Made by a program: the position numbers and the translations under genes
Source of the DNA: Streptomyces sp. NBC_01431
Lineage (GTDB): Bacteria > Actinomycetota > Actinomycetes > Streptomycetales > Streptomycetaceae
Direction of reading: 5' to 3'
Assembly: GCF_036231355.1 (NCBI RefSeq)
Contig: NZ_CP109496.1
Span: forward strand, 7,440,001-7,504,000
Length of the DNA: 64,000 bases
Shown: piece after piece, positions 1 to 8,534 of the stretch
Numbering within the stretch: the stretch's first letter is position 1
How the letters are laid out: every line of letters starts with the position of its first letter
Notes under the pieces: model-generated
What the model was told of the DNA's origin: nothing
The model's database searches: none
What the model saw: the letters and a program-made list of their open reading frames with translations, nothing else

Positions 1-1
1 C

Positions 2-118
2 CTGGCCGAGGCGACGGTGAAGACGCATCTGAACCGCATCCTGGTCAAACTGGAGCTGCGCGACCGGGTCCAGGCCGTGGTGTTCGCCTACGAAACCCGG
101 CTCGTGCGGCCCAGGTAG
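2..118 (+). CDS. C-terminal end of a LuxR-family response regulator (partial)
   Basis: Only the last 38 codons are inside the window; the gene begins to the left. The visible peptide contains LAEATVKTHLNRILVKLEL, the recognition-helix half of a LuxR/NarL (GerE) helix-turn-helix, followed by the usual R-D-x-x-Q-A-V-V-x-A-Y-E ending. The family binds DNA and usually forms the output domain of a two-component response regulator, so a receiver domain and a histidine kinase gene are expected further left. It reads towards the Eis-type gene and converges with it. The family call is safe; the regulon cannot be judged. Confidence 0.85.
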   Translation: MAEATVKTHLNRILVKLELRDRVQAVVFAYETRLVRPR

Positions 119-299
119 CCGCAGCCCACCGCACGGACGGGCGTTCGGAAGCTCCAGTTCTGGCTGGCCGCGCCGTCGCAGCTTTCCGACGGACCCGCGG
201 CCTGGCGGGTGTTGGCGCGGCAGCCCGACGCCGCATGACACGCGACGTCTCGGCGTGCCGGTCGACCTCGCCCCCATCTCGCAGCCATCGGACGGTGCG

Positions 300-1490
300 T
301 CAGATATAGGTGCCGCACCACGGCTCCGTATCCGTGCGGAACAGCCGGTCCGCTGTGGACAGCGCTGTGGAGTCGAGTGCCACCACACTTCCGGCCGCCG
401 CCAGTGCCGAGGGGCGTACACCGCCCAGGTAGATGGCTGCCAGAGAGCTGACGGACAGGGTGAGCTGGGCCGGTTCGCGGGTCCTGCACACCTCGTCGGC
501 CCCCACCAGGTAGTGCCCCGAGTTGCCGGGCAGCACAGGGTCGTGCACGTCCATCACCACGCTGCCGCCGTCGCCGTATGTGCGTGCCCGCAGAGCCGCC
601 AGGACATCGACCGTCCGCAGCCACACCTCGTCGCGGACGTCGGTGACCCGGCACACCCGCGGGTCCGTGAAAAGCCACTCGACCGGTTCGTCGAGCGGAC
701 GCGACCTCAGCCGAATCTCGTCGACCAGTTCGACGCCGAGCAGGAACCGCCATAGCCCCAGCCATGCTTGGGGAGTACGACAGTGCATCTCGTCAACGTC
801 GAGCACCGTACGGGCAGTTGCTCCACCACCGGCTCCCCGCACGCTGTAGCGGACGATCCCATCAGGGCCGTCGGAGCCGGTGTGTACCACGATCCGGGGG
901 AACAGCCCGGCCGCACTCAGGTCGCGGTCCATCAGCTGCTCGTACCAGGGCCGCCTGCTGATGGAACCCGGTCGGGAGCGGGTGTGTCCGTACACCTCGC
1001 CGCACAGTCCGGCCGCCTCGCCCGGGACCGGCACGTAGGTGTCTCCGCCTGGCGGGACTTCGGCGGCGAGGACGGCGCGGCGACGGTCGATCACGAGGTC
1101 GCGGCAGCGGGTGGCCACGCCGAATCCGAAGCGGCCGTAGACCCCTCCCTCGCTGGGCCGCACCACGGCCAGCGGCTCCGGTGTGGCCCGCAGTGCGGCC
1201 GTCATCAGCGTCGTCCCCACACCCCTGCGCGTATGTCCGGTACGGACCGCGAACCGGAACTGCACGCTGAGAGGTACTGGTTCACCACCTGGCACCACGA
1301 TGTCCGAGGGGACGGACTGGTGCATCGCGATCAACCGGTCGTCGCGGAACGCGCCCCGTACTCCACCTGGTTCCAGGGACTCCGACAGCGATGCCCAGTC
1401 CCGGTCGGCAGCGGGTGGTTGGTGCAGTGAGTCGTGGAACAGGTCCAGAGCGGCCCGGTGTTCGCGGGTGTCCAACGTGCGTATCTTCAA
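300..1490 (-). CDS. Eis-type GNAT N-acetyltransferase
   Basis: The 396-residue product has the Eis-family layout: an N-terminal GNAT fold with the acetyl-CoA loop in VRTGHTRRGVGTTLMTAAL (about residues 83-101), a second GNAT-like middle, and a C-terminal SCP2-like part ending in a free carboxylate (WCGTYI), as is usual for the family. Eis proteins acetylate amines, classically aminoglycosides and lysine side chains. The start is a TTG, the first start codon that gives a normal family N-terminus (KIRTLDTREHRAALDLF). It lies 41 bases after the MFS exporter and on the same strand as the lanthipeptide synthetase and precursor, so it is the last gene of that operon. A tailoring or self-protection role in the peptide pathway is my inference; it could be an unrelated passenger. 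Confidence 0.85.
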   Translation of the reverse strand: MKIRTLDTREHRAALDLFHDSLHQPPAADRDWASLSESLEPGGVRGAFRDDRLIAMHQSVPSDIVVPGGEPVPLSVQFRFAVRTGHTRRGVGTTLMTAALRATPEPLAVVRPSEGGVYGRFGFGVATRCRDLVIDRRRAVLAAEVPPGGDTYVPVPGEAAGLCGEVYGHTRSRPGSISRRPWYEQLMDRDLSAAGLFPRIVVHTGSDGPDGIVRYSVRGAGGGATARTVLDVDEMHCRTPQAWLGLWRFLLGVELVDEIRLRSRPLDEPVEWLFTDPRVCRVTDVRDEVWLRTVDVLAALRARTYGDGGSVVMDVHDPVLPGNSGHYLVGADEVCRTREPAQLTLSVSSLAAIYLGGVRPSALAAAGSVVALDSTALSTADRLFRTDTEPWCGTYI

Positions 1491-1531
1491 CGGTCGTCCC
1501 GGTCAGGAGTGGTGGCGAGGGATGGGAGACA

Positions 1532-2728
1532 TCAGCGCAGGCCCGGCCGCAGCGCCCTGGCCAGGGTGGTGAACAGGGCGAGGGCCAGCAGGGGTACCGC
1601 GAACAGCAGCACCACGGCGGGGACGGGCAGCACTCCGAGGAGCAGGCCCGCGACCACCGGCCCGGTGGCGGCGACGAGTCTGGGGAGGGTCTGGAAGACG
1701 CTCTGGACCCGCCCGACGATGTCCTGCGGCACCTCCTCCAGGAGCGTCTTGTTGGTGAGCACCCCGAGGACCGGGGTCGCCACGCAGAAGCAGCCTGCGA
1801 GGAGCGCGCCCCACAGCACTTGGTCCGTGACGGCGATGGCGGACACGGCGAGTGCCCCCGTCCATGTGGCGGCCAGGATCAGGGTGCGTGGGCGGATGTG
1901 CCGGATGGCCCAGAGCGTGACGGCGGAGCCCAGAAGGTTCCCGGCTCCGGTACATGCGGTGATCACACCCGTCCCCAGGGCGTCTCCCGACGCGGATGTG
2001 CTGATGATGAGGACTACGACGACACCGTTGATCCCGAAGTCGGTGACGATCACGTTGAGCGTCATGTACCGAAGGACGGGATGGCCGCGCAGGAAGCGCC
2101 ATCCCGCCGTGATGTCCGTCCAGCGGGTGGTCGGCCCGTTCGCGGGTCCGGCGGTGGGGTCCGGCAGCGTCGCCACGAGTGCGGCGGAGGCGATGAACGA
2201 CACGGCGTCCACGGCGAACGGCAGGGCGGGCGCCACACCGTAGAGCGAGGCACCGGCCAGCGGGCCGAGGATGGTCACGAACGCCGCCCGCCCCTGATTG
2301 ACCGACAAGGCCGCGGACAGCTGCTCCGAGGGCACCGCCGCACGCAGAGCGGTGGCCGCGGCCGAGATGAACGGCACGCCGAGTGCGCTGTTGACGACGG
2401 TGACACAGAGGATGGCGCCGATGGTCACCTGGTGGGTCACGACCGTGTACGTCAGGGCGCCGAAGGCGATGCCCCGGACGAGGTCGGCCCGTACCATTAC
2501 CGCCTGCCAGCCCGCCCGGTCGACCAGCAGGCCCGCCCAGGGCAGCACGAGCAACATGAACGACGCACCGGCGAAGCTGATCAGTCCGACCCCGACCGGA
2601 CTTCCCGAGGACGCCATGACGAGCAGGGGGAGGGAGACCAGCGACGCGAAGGTGCCGAGGGACGACAAGGTGTACGAAACCCACAGGCGCACGTACGTCT
2701 GGTTGCGGTGCAGAGCCACCGCTGTCAT
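1532..2728 (-). CDS. MFS exporter (MFS_3 / EntS-like)
   Basis: A 398-residue integral membrane protein with about 12 hydrophobic segments. It has the first-loop signature of the MFS_3 group, where WAGLLVDRAGWQAVMVRADL matches the G-x-x-x-D-R-x-G-R/W motif, and resembles enterobactin or macrolide exporters. Two ATGs lie six bases apart. GGAGGG abuts the first (2734) but sits six bases from the second (2728), so the second is chosen. It lies between the lanthipeptide precursor and the acetyltransferase and is the only transporter in the cluster; many class III lanthipeptide loci instead carry an ABC pair. Export of the mature peptide or resistance to it is inferred from position. Confidence 0.88.
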   Translation of the reverse strand: MTAVALHRNQTYVRLWVSYTLSSLGTFASLVSLPLLVMASSGSPVGVGLISFAGASFMLLVLPWAGLLVDRAGWQAVMVRADLVRGIAFGALTYTVVTHQVTIGAILCVTVVNSALGVPFISAAATALRAAVPSEQLSAALSVNQGRAAFVTILGPLAGASLYGVAPALPFAVDAVSFIASAALVATLPDPTAGPANGPTTRWTDITAGWRFLRGHPVLRYMTLNVIVTDFGINGVVVVLIISTSASGDALGTGVITACTGAGNLLGSAVTLWAIRHIRPRTLILAATWTGALAVSAIAVTDQVLWGALLAGCFCVATPVLGVLTNKTLLEEVPQDIVGRVQSVFQTLPRLVAATGPVVAGLLLGVLPVPAVVLLFAVPLLALALFTTLARALRPGLR

Positions 2729-2755
2729 CGCCATCCCTCCGTTCTGACGCGCAGA

Positions 2756-2793
2756 GCCCCGGACAACACCGGTTGACGGGCGCTGTCCGGGGC
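2756..2793 (-). terminator. Stem-loop between lanthipeptide precursor and exporter
   Basis: A perfect 10-bp inverted repeat, GCCCCGGACA and TGTCCGGGGC, is separated by 18 bases in the 80-base gap after the precursor stop codon. There is no U-tract. Its place just after the structural gene suits a partial terminator or mRNA-stabilising hairpin that raises precursor expression over the downstream exporter and acetyltransferase. The fold is seen directly; the role is inferred. Confidence 0.6.
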
Positions 2794-2810
2794 CACTGGT
2801 ATGTGCCTGC

Positions 2811-2921
2811 TTAGTCGATGATCGTCATGCAGTGGTTGCTGACGCTGCTGGCGAGGGCCAGTTCACCGTCGGTGTCGATCTCGGCGACGGGCAGTTCCTG
2901 GAGTTCGAGAATCGCGTTCAT
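2811..2921 (-). CDS. lanA: Class III lanthipeptide precursor with a single labionin motif
   Basis: A 36-residue peptide immediately downstream of LanKC. It opens MNAILELQELP, which carries the I/L-L-x-L-Q leader helix recognised by class III synthetases, followed by an acidic leader stretch (EIDTDGE). The end is ASSVSNHCMTIID, in which S-S-V-S-N-H-C fits the labionin pattern Ser-x2-Ser-x2-Cys exactly. AGGAGG lies six bases before the ATG. SapB and labyrinthopeptin-type precursors normally carry two such motifs; this one has one, with a four-residue hydrophobic/acidic tail and one spare Thr. The leader cleavage point is not visible, and no dedicated protease is in the operon. The call rests on motif plus context. 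Confidence 0.9.
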   Translation of the reverse strand: MNAILELQELPVAEIDTDGELALASSVSNHCMTIID

Positions 2922-2982
2922 GTGTACCTCCTGGTAGATGTGCCAATCCGGTGCCGGGTGGCTCCGGAGATCTTGGACGCCC

Positions 2983-5622
2983 TCAGGCGGGCGTGATGTG
3001 TGGCGCGGGCAGTCCGGCCGCCTCGGCCCATGCCGATTCGGTCCGCATCGACTCCGCAGGGGCGGGCGTCGGCCCGGCGGCGCGTTCGCAGGCGCGCAGG
3101 GCGAGCAGGACACCCGCCGTGCCGTTGCTCAGATCCATGGACAGCCGCAGGAGTTGGTGCCCCGGGAAGGCGACACCCTCCGTTCCGGCCGGTTCGACGC
3201 TGCGGGGCACCGCGTGCCAGGACAGCCGGCGGACGTGGTGGGCGAGCCCGGTGATCGCTGCCGACCGCGTCTCCTCTCCGGCGGCCAGTGCCGTGATCAG
3301 CCCGGCGCGCCCCATCAACAGACCGGGCTCCACAGTGAACGGGGTGTGGCAGGCCCGCAGGATGCCGCGGTGCAGGGTGGCGAGCCGTTCGTCCGGCCGG
3401 TACCGGTTGCACAGGGCTACGGCTTCCGCGAGACCGGCACTGCCGAGCCCCAGGTACGGCAGCAGCCGTGCCCCGTCGGCCAGTGCCACCTCGCCGGACT
3501 CGTCGGTGCGGCAGTGCGCCAGATCGAGGTCGAGGGCAAGCCGGGCGTGGTCCAGGTAGGTGGCGTCCTCCGTGTCCTGGTAGCGACGCAGGAAGAAGAG
3601 GGCGGCACCGGTGAAGCCGTGCATCAGTCCCGCCCGGGGCACGCCCGGACCGCCGGTGCGACCATCGGCGGCTCCGGTCACGATGTCGGCGAGTCGAGTG
3701 GAGACACCCGCGAGTTCGTCACACCAGTGCGGGTCGTCGGTGGCTCGGGCCAGGTGACGCAGTACCAGAGCGACCCCGGCGAGGCCGGCGTGCAGATCGG
3801 GTGACGTGGCCGAGGCGACCTCGGGTGCCGCGCGGTCGAGCGCGTCGTACGCCGCTTGTTCGTGGCCCAGGCCGTGCAGGACGAGGGCGGCGCCGTGCAG
3901 CCCCGTGTGCAGGCCGCAGACGGCCGGTGCCCGGCGGGTCGCCTCCGCCAGCCACCGGACATGGTCGGGGTCGGTTTCCTGGCCCGCCGAACGCAGGGCG
4001 TACAGCACCCCGGCAGCGCCGTAGGCCAGGTTGTATCCGCCGTCGTCCAGGCCCCTCGGGTCACCGGGAAAGAGCCGGTCGGTGCGCTGCGGCGTCGCGC
4101 TGGCACGTATCGCCTGCCCCAACGAGGACATGAGCGTGCGCATCGCGGGGCCGCCGAGGTCCTCGGCCGCCGCGGCGAAGGCCTCGGCCGGAGCGCGGCC
4201 GGTCCTCTTCCGCTTGGCGGGCCGATCGAGACCCACGCGAATCCGCTCGGTCAACTGGGCCGGAACCGGGAAGAGTTCGCCGACCGCGTCAGCCAACTCG
4301 GTTGTCTTGTGGGGGTCGAGGTCGAGCATCAGAGTGAGCGGCACGAAGAGCGCCATGCGCAGACAGTCCAGGGCGTACGTGTCCCGGTCGGTGCCCGACG
4401 AGGCGTGCTCGGCGACGAAACCCGGGCACGCGATGGCCGGGGCGGCATCGAGGCCGGGACGATGAGCGACCTCGAAGTCGACCAGCGCGATGCGGCCGTC
4501 GGGCCGCACCATGACGTTGCGGGGGTGCAGATCCCCGAACACGTATCCCCGTTCGTGGAGCACGGCCAGCGCCGCCTCCAATCGTTCGAGGATGGCGAGT
4601 GCGGTCTGGGTGTACGTGGCGTAGGCGGCGCGGTCGCTGGACGCACGGGTCGCCGGGTTGCGGGCGGCCAGGTAGTCCCACAAGGTCTCGCCCTCGATGT
4701 ACTCCTGGACGAGGAAGTGGTGCTCCCAGGCGGTGAACGTCCCCTTGAACCGCGGCACGAAGTCGAGGTCGCCGAGCGCTTCCAGAGCCCGCGCCTCCCG
4801 GTACAGGCGCGCGACCGCGTCGTTTCCCTTCCCGTCGACCCCCGCGTGGGGCCGGGCCTCGCGCAGCACCACCCGCTCGCCCGTCTCCGGGTCCGCGGCG
4901 AGGTAGATGCCGCCCCCGTTCGAGAAGTGCAGTGCCTTCTCCACCGTGTACGGCATCGGGGGTTCAGCACGAGAGGCCGCGGCCGTCGCCTCCATCTGTT
5001 CCTTGAGGAAACCGGGCACCTCCACCCACGGTGGCGGCCGGAACCCGGGGCCCCGCACATCCGGCACCAGAGTGCCGTCGGGCTTGCGCACGGCGAGCAC
5101 CCGGCGCCCCCGGTCGTCCACCGTGTGCATCGGCCGGAACCCACCGAAGCGCACGTACAGCGGACCCTGCCGCCACCGTAGGTCGCTGAGGACGTACGGG
5201 CCCTCACGCCCTTCCAGGGGTACGGACAACTCGTCGAGCACGCCCTTGAGTTGGGCGCTGTCCGACGGGTAGATGGTGATCAGCTTGCCGCTGCTGCCAC
5301 GCGGGGCGTACTTGCTGTTCATCCTCTGGTGCGTCTGTGGCCCGGTCAGGACCTTGAACGGCAGACGACGCCCCAGGCAGTGCTTGGCCACGATGTCCAT
5401 GACCTCGGCCGCCTCCCGGGGAACGACCGAGACGTGCACCTTCCAGCCCTGCTCCGGGAACTCGTGCCCCACGGGAGCGAAATGGCTCCAGGCGTCGTCA
5501 TGGGACAGTGTCCAGCCTTCGGGCACCCCTCGGCCGGTGAGTTCGAAGCGCTGTCCGGCACCGTGGCCGGGGCGGTCGTAGAAGTCCGGGCCGGCCTGGC
5601 AGTACCGAAGGTAGTCGTCCAT
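2983..5622 (-). CDS. lanKC: Class III lanthionine synthetase LanKC (RamC-like)
   Basis: The 879-residue trifunctional enzyme phosphorylates Ser/Thr of the precursor, eliminates phosphate and cyclises onto Cys. Residues 1-210 form the lyase-like domain, opening MDDYLRYCQAGPDFYD as typical for the class. Residues 225-510 are a kinase with a glycine loop (FSNGGG, 234-239), GDLHPRN (363-369) and DFE in place of DFG (382-384). The LanC-like domain (about 540-879) has YLGLGSAG and LSNGTAG where class I cyclases have the zinc-binding Cys and Cys-His, as expected for class III. The beta-3 position reads VVLREARP, so Arg254 stands where many relatives have Lys. The ATG at 5622 is chosen over upstream in-frame starts because it gives the family N-terminus and has GGGAG nine bases upstream. 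Confidence 0.95.
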   Translation of the reverse strand: MDDYLRYCQAGPDFYDRPGHGAGQRFELTGRGVPEGWTLSHDDAWSHFAPVGHEFPEQGWKVHVSVVPREAAEVMDIVAKHCLGRRLPFKVLTGPQTHQRMNSKYAPRGSSGKLITIYPSDSAQLKGVLDELSVPLEGREGPYVLSDLRWRQGPLYVRFGGFRPMHTVDDRGRRVLAVRKPDGTLVPDVRGPGFRPPPWVEVPGFLKEQMEATAAASRAEPPMPYTVEKALHFSNGGGIYLAADPETGERVVLREARPHAGVDGKGNDAVARLYREARALEALGDLDFVPRFKGTFTAWEHHFLVQEYIEGETLWDYLAARNPATRASSDRAAYATYTQTALAILERLEAALAVLHERGYVFGDLHPRNVMVRPDGRIALVDFEVAHRPGLDAAPAIACPGFVAEHASSGTDRDTYALDCLRMALFVPLTLMLDLDPHKTTELADAVGELFPVPAQLTERIRVGLDRPAKRKRTGRAPAEAFAAAAEDLGGPAMRTLMSSLGQAIRASATPQRTDRLFPGDPRGLDDGGYNLAYGAAGVLYALRSAGQETDPDHVRWLAEATRRAPAVCGLHTGLHGAALVLHGLGHEQAAYDALDRAAPEVASATSPDLHAGLAGVALVLRHLARATDDPHWCDELAGVSTRLADIVTGAADGRTGGPGVPRAGLMHGFTGAALFFLRRYQDTEDATYLDHARLALDLDLAHCRTDESGEVALADGARLLPYLGLGSAGLAEAVALCNRYRPDERLATLHRGILRACHTPFTVEPGLLMGRAGLITALAAGEETRSAAITGLAHHVRRLSWHAVPRSVEPAGTEGVAFPGHQLLRLSMDLSNGTAGVLLALRACERAAGPTPAPAESMRTESAWAEAAGLPAPHITPA

Positions 5623-5946
5623 GAGGTCACGCTCCCGATCGTCGTGCCGTGCGTGATGCCATCCGTCGTCCGGCTTGACGGAGTTCCGGATGCGGGACAC
5701 GTCCCCGCTCCACAACCACCCCGGACGCGCCGCTCCGCGAACCAGGGGCTCTTGCGGGCCGGTGCGGCCCGGAGGAGCGATGCCCACTCTGCACGGCAGC
5801 GCGCCCCTGAGGCATCGTGGAAGTCCACGAACCTAAGGCCCGTTCGCGCTGACGATCCGGCTCGTGGGCCATCGCGGGGCGGCGCGTCCGGGAGCATCAG
5901 GCCCCCTTGTTGTCAGAAGGCTTGCCTCAACTGCAAGATCTTGATC
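5623..5946. promoter_or_regulatory. Divergent control region between lanKC and the VOC-LuxR regulator
   Basis: No coding frame here resembles a real gene. The stretch must hold the lanKC promoter (leftward) and that of the regulator (rightward). A perfect 10-bp palindrome, CAAGATCTTG, lies at 5934-5943, three bases before the regulator's ATG, where a ribosome-binding site would be expected; none is visible. This could mean a leaderless transcript or operator-like autoregulation. No clear -10/-35 pair was found. Confidence 0.45.
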
Positions 5947-8232
5947 ATGTCTCACGTGCCTTCTCGCCTTTGTACAGTGACACTTGGTGCGCGGAACGTG
6001 CCGAGGCTGCGCCAGTTCTACCGCGGACTTGGCTGGGCGGAGTTACCCGAGGGCGACAACGGCCGGGCGGGTTTCCTGCTCGCGGGGGTGCTGCTGGTGC
6101 TGTATCCCCTGGCCGAGCCGGCGGCCGGCGCGGAACGCGGCGCCGCGGGTGCCGGGGGATGGTCGGGCATCACGCTGACCTGTGCTGTGGACAGTTCCCA
6201 GCAGGTGGACGCCGCCTTCGCGGCCGCTGTGGCCGCCGACGCGACCACGGTCGCCGGACCGGCGGACCGGCCCTCGGGAGGCCGGTCGGCGTATATCGCC
6301 GACCCCGAAGGCAACCGCTGGGAGATCGCGTGGGAACCCCTCAGAGGATGGTTGACAACGGAAGCATCGCCCGCGCCCGGCGTCCTGGCCGAACCACCCC
6401 GGCACCCCACCGACACGGAAAGCCGGCCCAGGGAGTCGGCCGGACTCGAACCACCGCGCCGAGCCACCGCCGAACTGCTGCACCACCGCGGCGCCCCGGA
6501 TGAGGTGGTCGCCGCGCACCTGGTGGCGGCCGGCGGCAGCGGGCCAGGCTGGGCCGCAGAGACGCTGCTGTGCGCCGCCCGCTCGGCGCGGCGCGAGGGA
6601 CGGCCGGAGCAGGCGGTGGACTATCTGCGCCGGGCCTTGGCGGAACCGCTGCGACCCAGCCGGCGCGGCGGTGTGCTGACGGAACTCGGCACCCTGGAAG
6701 TGACCCTGGGCCCGGCAGAGCGGGCCTCAGGGGTACGGCACCTGGCCGAATCGGTACGGCTGGAACCGCAGTCCGACGTGAGTGTCTTCAAGGCCGCGAA
6801 CGCCCTGGGCACCGCGCTCGCCGCCCGTGGTCAGACCTCGACCGCGCTGGAGGTGATGGAGGAACTCGCCGAGCGGTTCACCGGCCATCCGGAACTGGCC
6901 TGTGCTGTTCAGGGCGCCGCGGCACTGATCGCCTCACACGACGGGCACAGCTGGCTGGAAACGGTGCACCGGCTGCGCCGGCTGGCCACCGGCTCACCCC
7001 TGCCGCCCGCGCCGGCCGCCCGCGCGCTGCTCGCCGAATTCGACTCCACCAGCGGCCAGTTGACCGCTGCCCAGGCCGTCGCGGTCGCCCACGAGGTGAC
7101 AGCGCAACCACTGGACCCCTTCTCACGGACGTACGTACTGGCTTCCGCGGCCACGCTCGCCCAGTGGGCAGACGAACTCGAACTCGCCGACCGCCTCGTC
7201 GCGGACGGCACGGCCGGACACCGCGGTCCGTTGGTCGACCCCGGCTACCAGAGTCTGCTCAGTGTCCACGCCGAGAGCCTGGTGATGCGCGGCCGCTACC
7301 GAGAACTCCTTGAGGCATGCCAAGACTGGGGCATTCTGGCCGGTGCGCCCCGCCCCGTTCCCTCCGGCTTCGACAACGCTCACCTCGTGGCACAAGCCGT
7401 CATCGCCCTCACCGAGATGGACCGCATCGCCGAAGCCCGCCAACTGGCCGGCACAGTCGCCGCCGACAGCTCCCAGGGGTCCTGGGAATGGAACGAATTC
7501 CTCTACGCCCGAGGGCTGTTGAGCCTTGCGGAGGGCGCCCCGGCAGCCGCACTCGACGACCTGTTGGAGTGCGGCCGTCGACAGAGCGCACGACAGGTGA
7601 TGAGCCCGATCGTCACCCCGTGGCGCTCCGCCGCCGCCGATTGCCAACTGCTCCTCGGCCGACCCGGGGCAGCCGTCGCCCTCGCTGCCGAGGAGCTGGA
7701 GACGGCCCGCCGTTGGGGCACCCCACGCTGCGTCGGACGGGCCATGCGGGCCCTCGGCACCGCCACCGGCAGCCGGGCCGGACTGGCGATGGTCGGGCAA
7801 GCCGTCGACCTGCTGGGCAGCACCGCCGACACCACCCCCGAGCTCATCTCCGCGCTGGCCGCCCACGGCCGGATGCTCTCCGAGGCCGGTCATCTCACCG
7901 CCGCCCGGCAGGCTCTGCGGTCGGCCGCCCGGCACGCCGAGCGGATCGGTGCCGACCGGTTGCGCACCGTTGTCGCCGAGCAGCTCGCCGCCGCCGGAGC
8001 CCGTCGAGCCGCCGCCTGCCAGACCGGTGCGCACGCCCTCACCAGCAGCGAAAGGCGCATCTGCGACCTGGCCGCCCAGGGACACTCCAACCCGGAGATC
8101 GCGGCGCTGCTGCGCCTGGCCCTGCGCACCGTGGAGACGCACCTGACCAACAGCTTCCGGAAACTCGGTGTGCGGCGGCGCACGGAACTCGCCAGGCAAC
8201 TCCTCACCGACCCTGCCGCACGGGCCCAGTGA
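5947..8232 (+). CDS. VOC-TPR-LuxR fusion regulator
   Basis: A 761-residue protein of unusual build. Residues 1-130 are a complete glyoxalase/VOC domain (VTLGARNVPRLRQFYRGLGW at the start, then YIADPEGNRWEIAWEP). A Pro/Glu-rich joint (about 140-165) follows. Then comes a long TPR-like helical region beginning RRATAELLHHRGAPDEVVAAHL, the sequence that in LAL (large ATP-binding LuxR) regulators follows the AAA ATPase. A C-terminal LuxR HTH (LTSSERRICDLAAQGHSNPEIA) closes it. The ATPase module is absent. The ATG at 5947 gives the normal VOC N-terminus but lacks a visible Shine-Dalgarno site. Its divergence from lanKC suggests it controls the lanthipeptide operon, perhaps with the VOC domain as a ligand sensor; both points are inference. 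Confidence 0.85.
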   Translation: MSHVPSRLCTVTLGARNVPRLRQFYRGLGWAELPEGDNGRAGFLLAGVLLVLYPLAEPAAGAERGAAGAGGWSGITLTCAVDSSQQVDAAFAAAVAADATTVAGPADRPSGGRSAYIADPEGNRWEIAWEPLRGWLTTEASPAPGVLAEPPRHPTDTESRPRESAGLEPPRRATAELLHHRGAPDEVVAAHLVAAGGSGPGWAAETLLCAARSARREGRPEQAVDYLRRALAEPLRPSRRGGVLTELGTLEVTLGPAERASGVRHLAESVRLEPQSDVSVFKAANALGTALAARGQTSTALEVMEELAERFTGHPELACAVQGAAALIASHDGHSWLETVHRLRRLATGSPLPPAPAARALLAEFDSTSGQLTAAQAVAVAHEVTAQPLDPFSRTYVLASAATLAQWADELELADRLVADGTAGHRGPLVDPGYQSLLSVHAESLVMRGRYRELLEACQDWGILAGAPRPVPSGFDNAHLVAQAVIALTEMDRIAEARQLAGTVAADSSQGSWEWNEFLYARGLLSLAEGAPAAALDDLLECGRRQSARQVMSPIVTPWRSAAADCQLLLGRPGAAVALAAEELETARRWGTPRCVGRAMRALGTATGSRAGLAMVGQAVDLLGSTADTTPELISALAAHGRMLSEAGHLTAARQALRSAARHAERIGADRLRTVVAEQLAAAGARRAAACQTGAHALTSSERRICDLAAQGHSNPEIAALLRLALRTVETHLTNSFRKLGVRRRTELARQLLTDPAARAQ

Positions 8233-8485
8233 GGTACGCGGACGCCCCCTGCCCACCCCGCCGCACACGTCCGGCCAACCGGGCCCACGGCCTGTCGGGC
8301 CCGCAACTCGCCCGCCCTCAGCACCTGTTCCTGGTGCGGCACCTGACCGGCCGTGCCTCTCGGCACCGGCCAGCACGAACGTGCCGGTCCGTTCCCGACA
8401 GGAAGGTTGGCCGCCAGTACGTTGCGTAGCCGCTCGGCGCCGATCCGGGCGGCGGTAGTTTGTCCGAAAACAGCGGGAGCGATCT

Positions 8486-8519
8486 ACCGCGGGCACCCCG
8501 CCCAGTCGGTGCCCGCGGT
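8486..8519. terminator. Bidirectional terminator hairpin
   Basis: A perfect 12-bp inverted repeat, ACCGCGGGCACC and GGTGCCCGCGGT, has a 10-base loop. It lies between the converging VOC-LuxR gene (stop 8232) and the secreted repeat protein gene (stop 8535). It sits 15 bases past the stop codon of the latter, so it most likely ends that transcript and may also stop read-through from the left. Confidence 0.75.
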
Positions 8520-8534
8520 CCATCGTGATCGACG

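Noticed and set aside
5251..5946. In-frame upstream extension of the VOC-LuxR gene
   Set aside because: It overlaps the start of lanKC on the other strand and has no family resemblance; the VOC N-terminus begins naturally at 5947.
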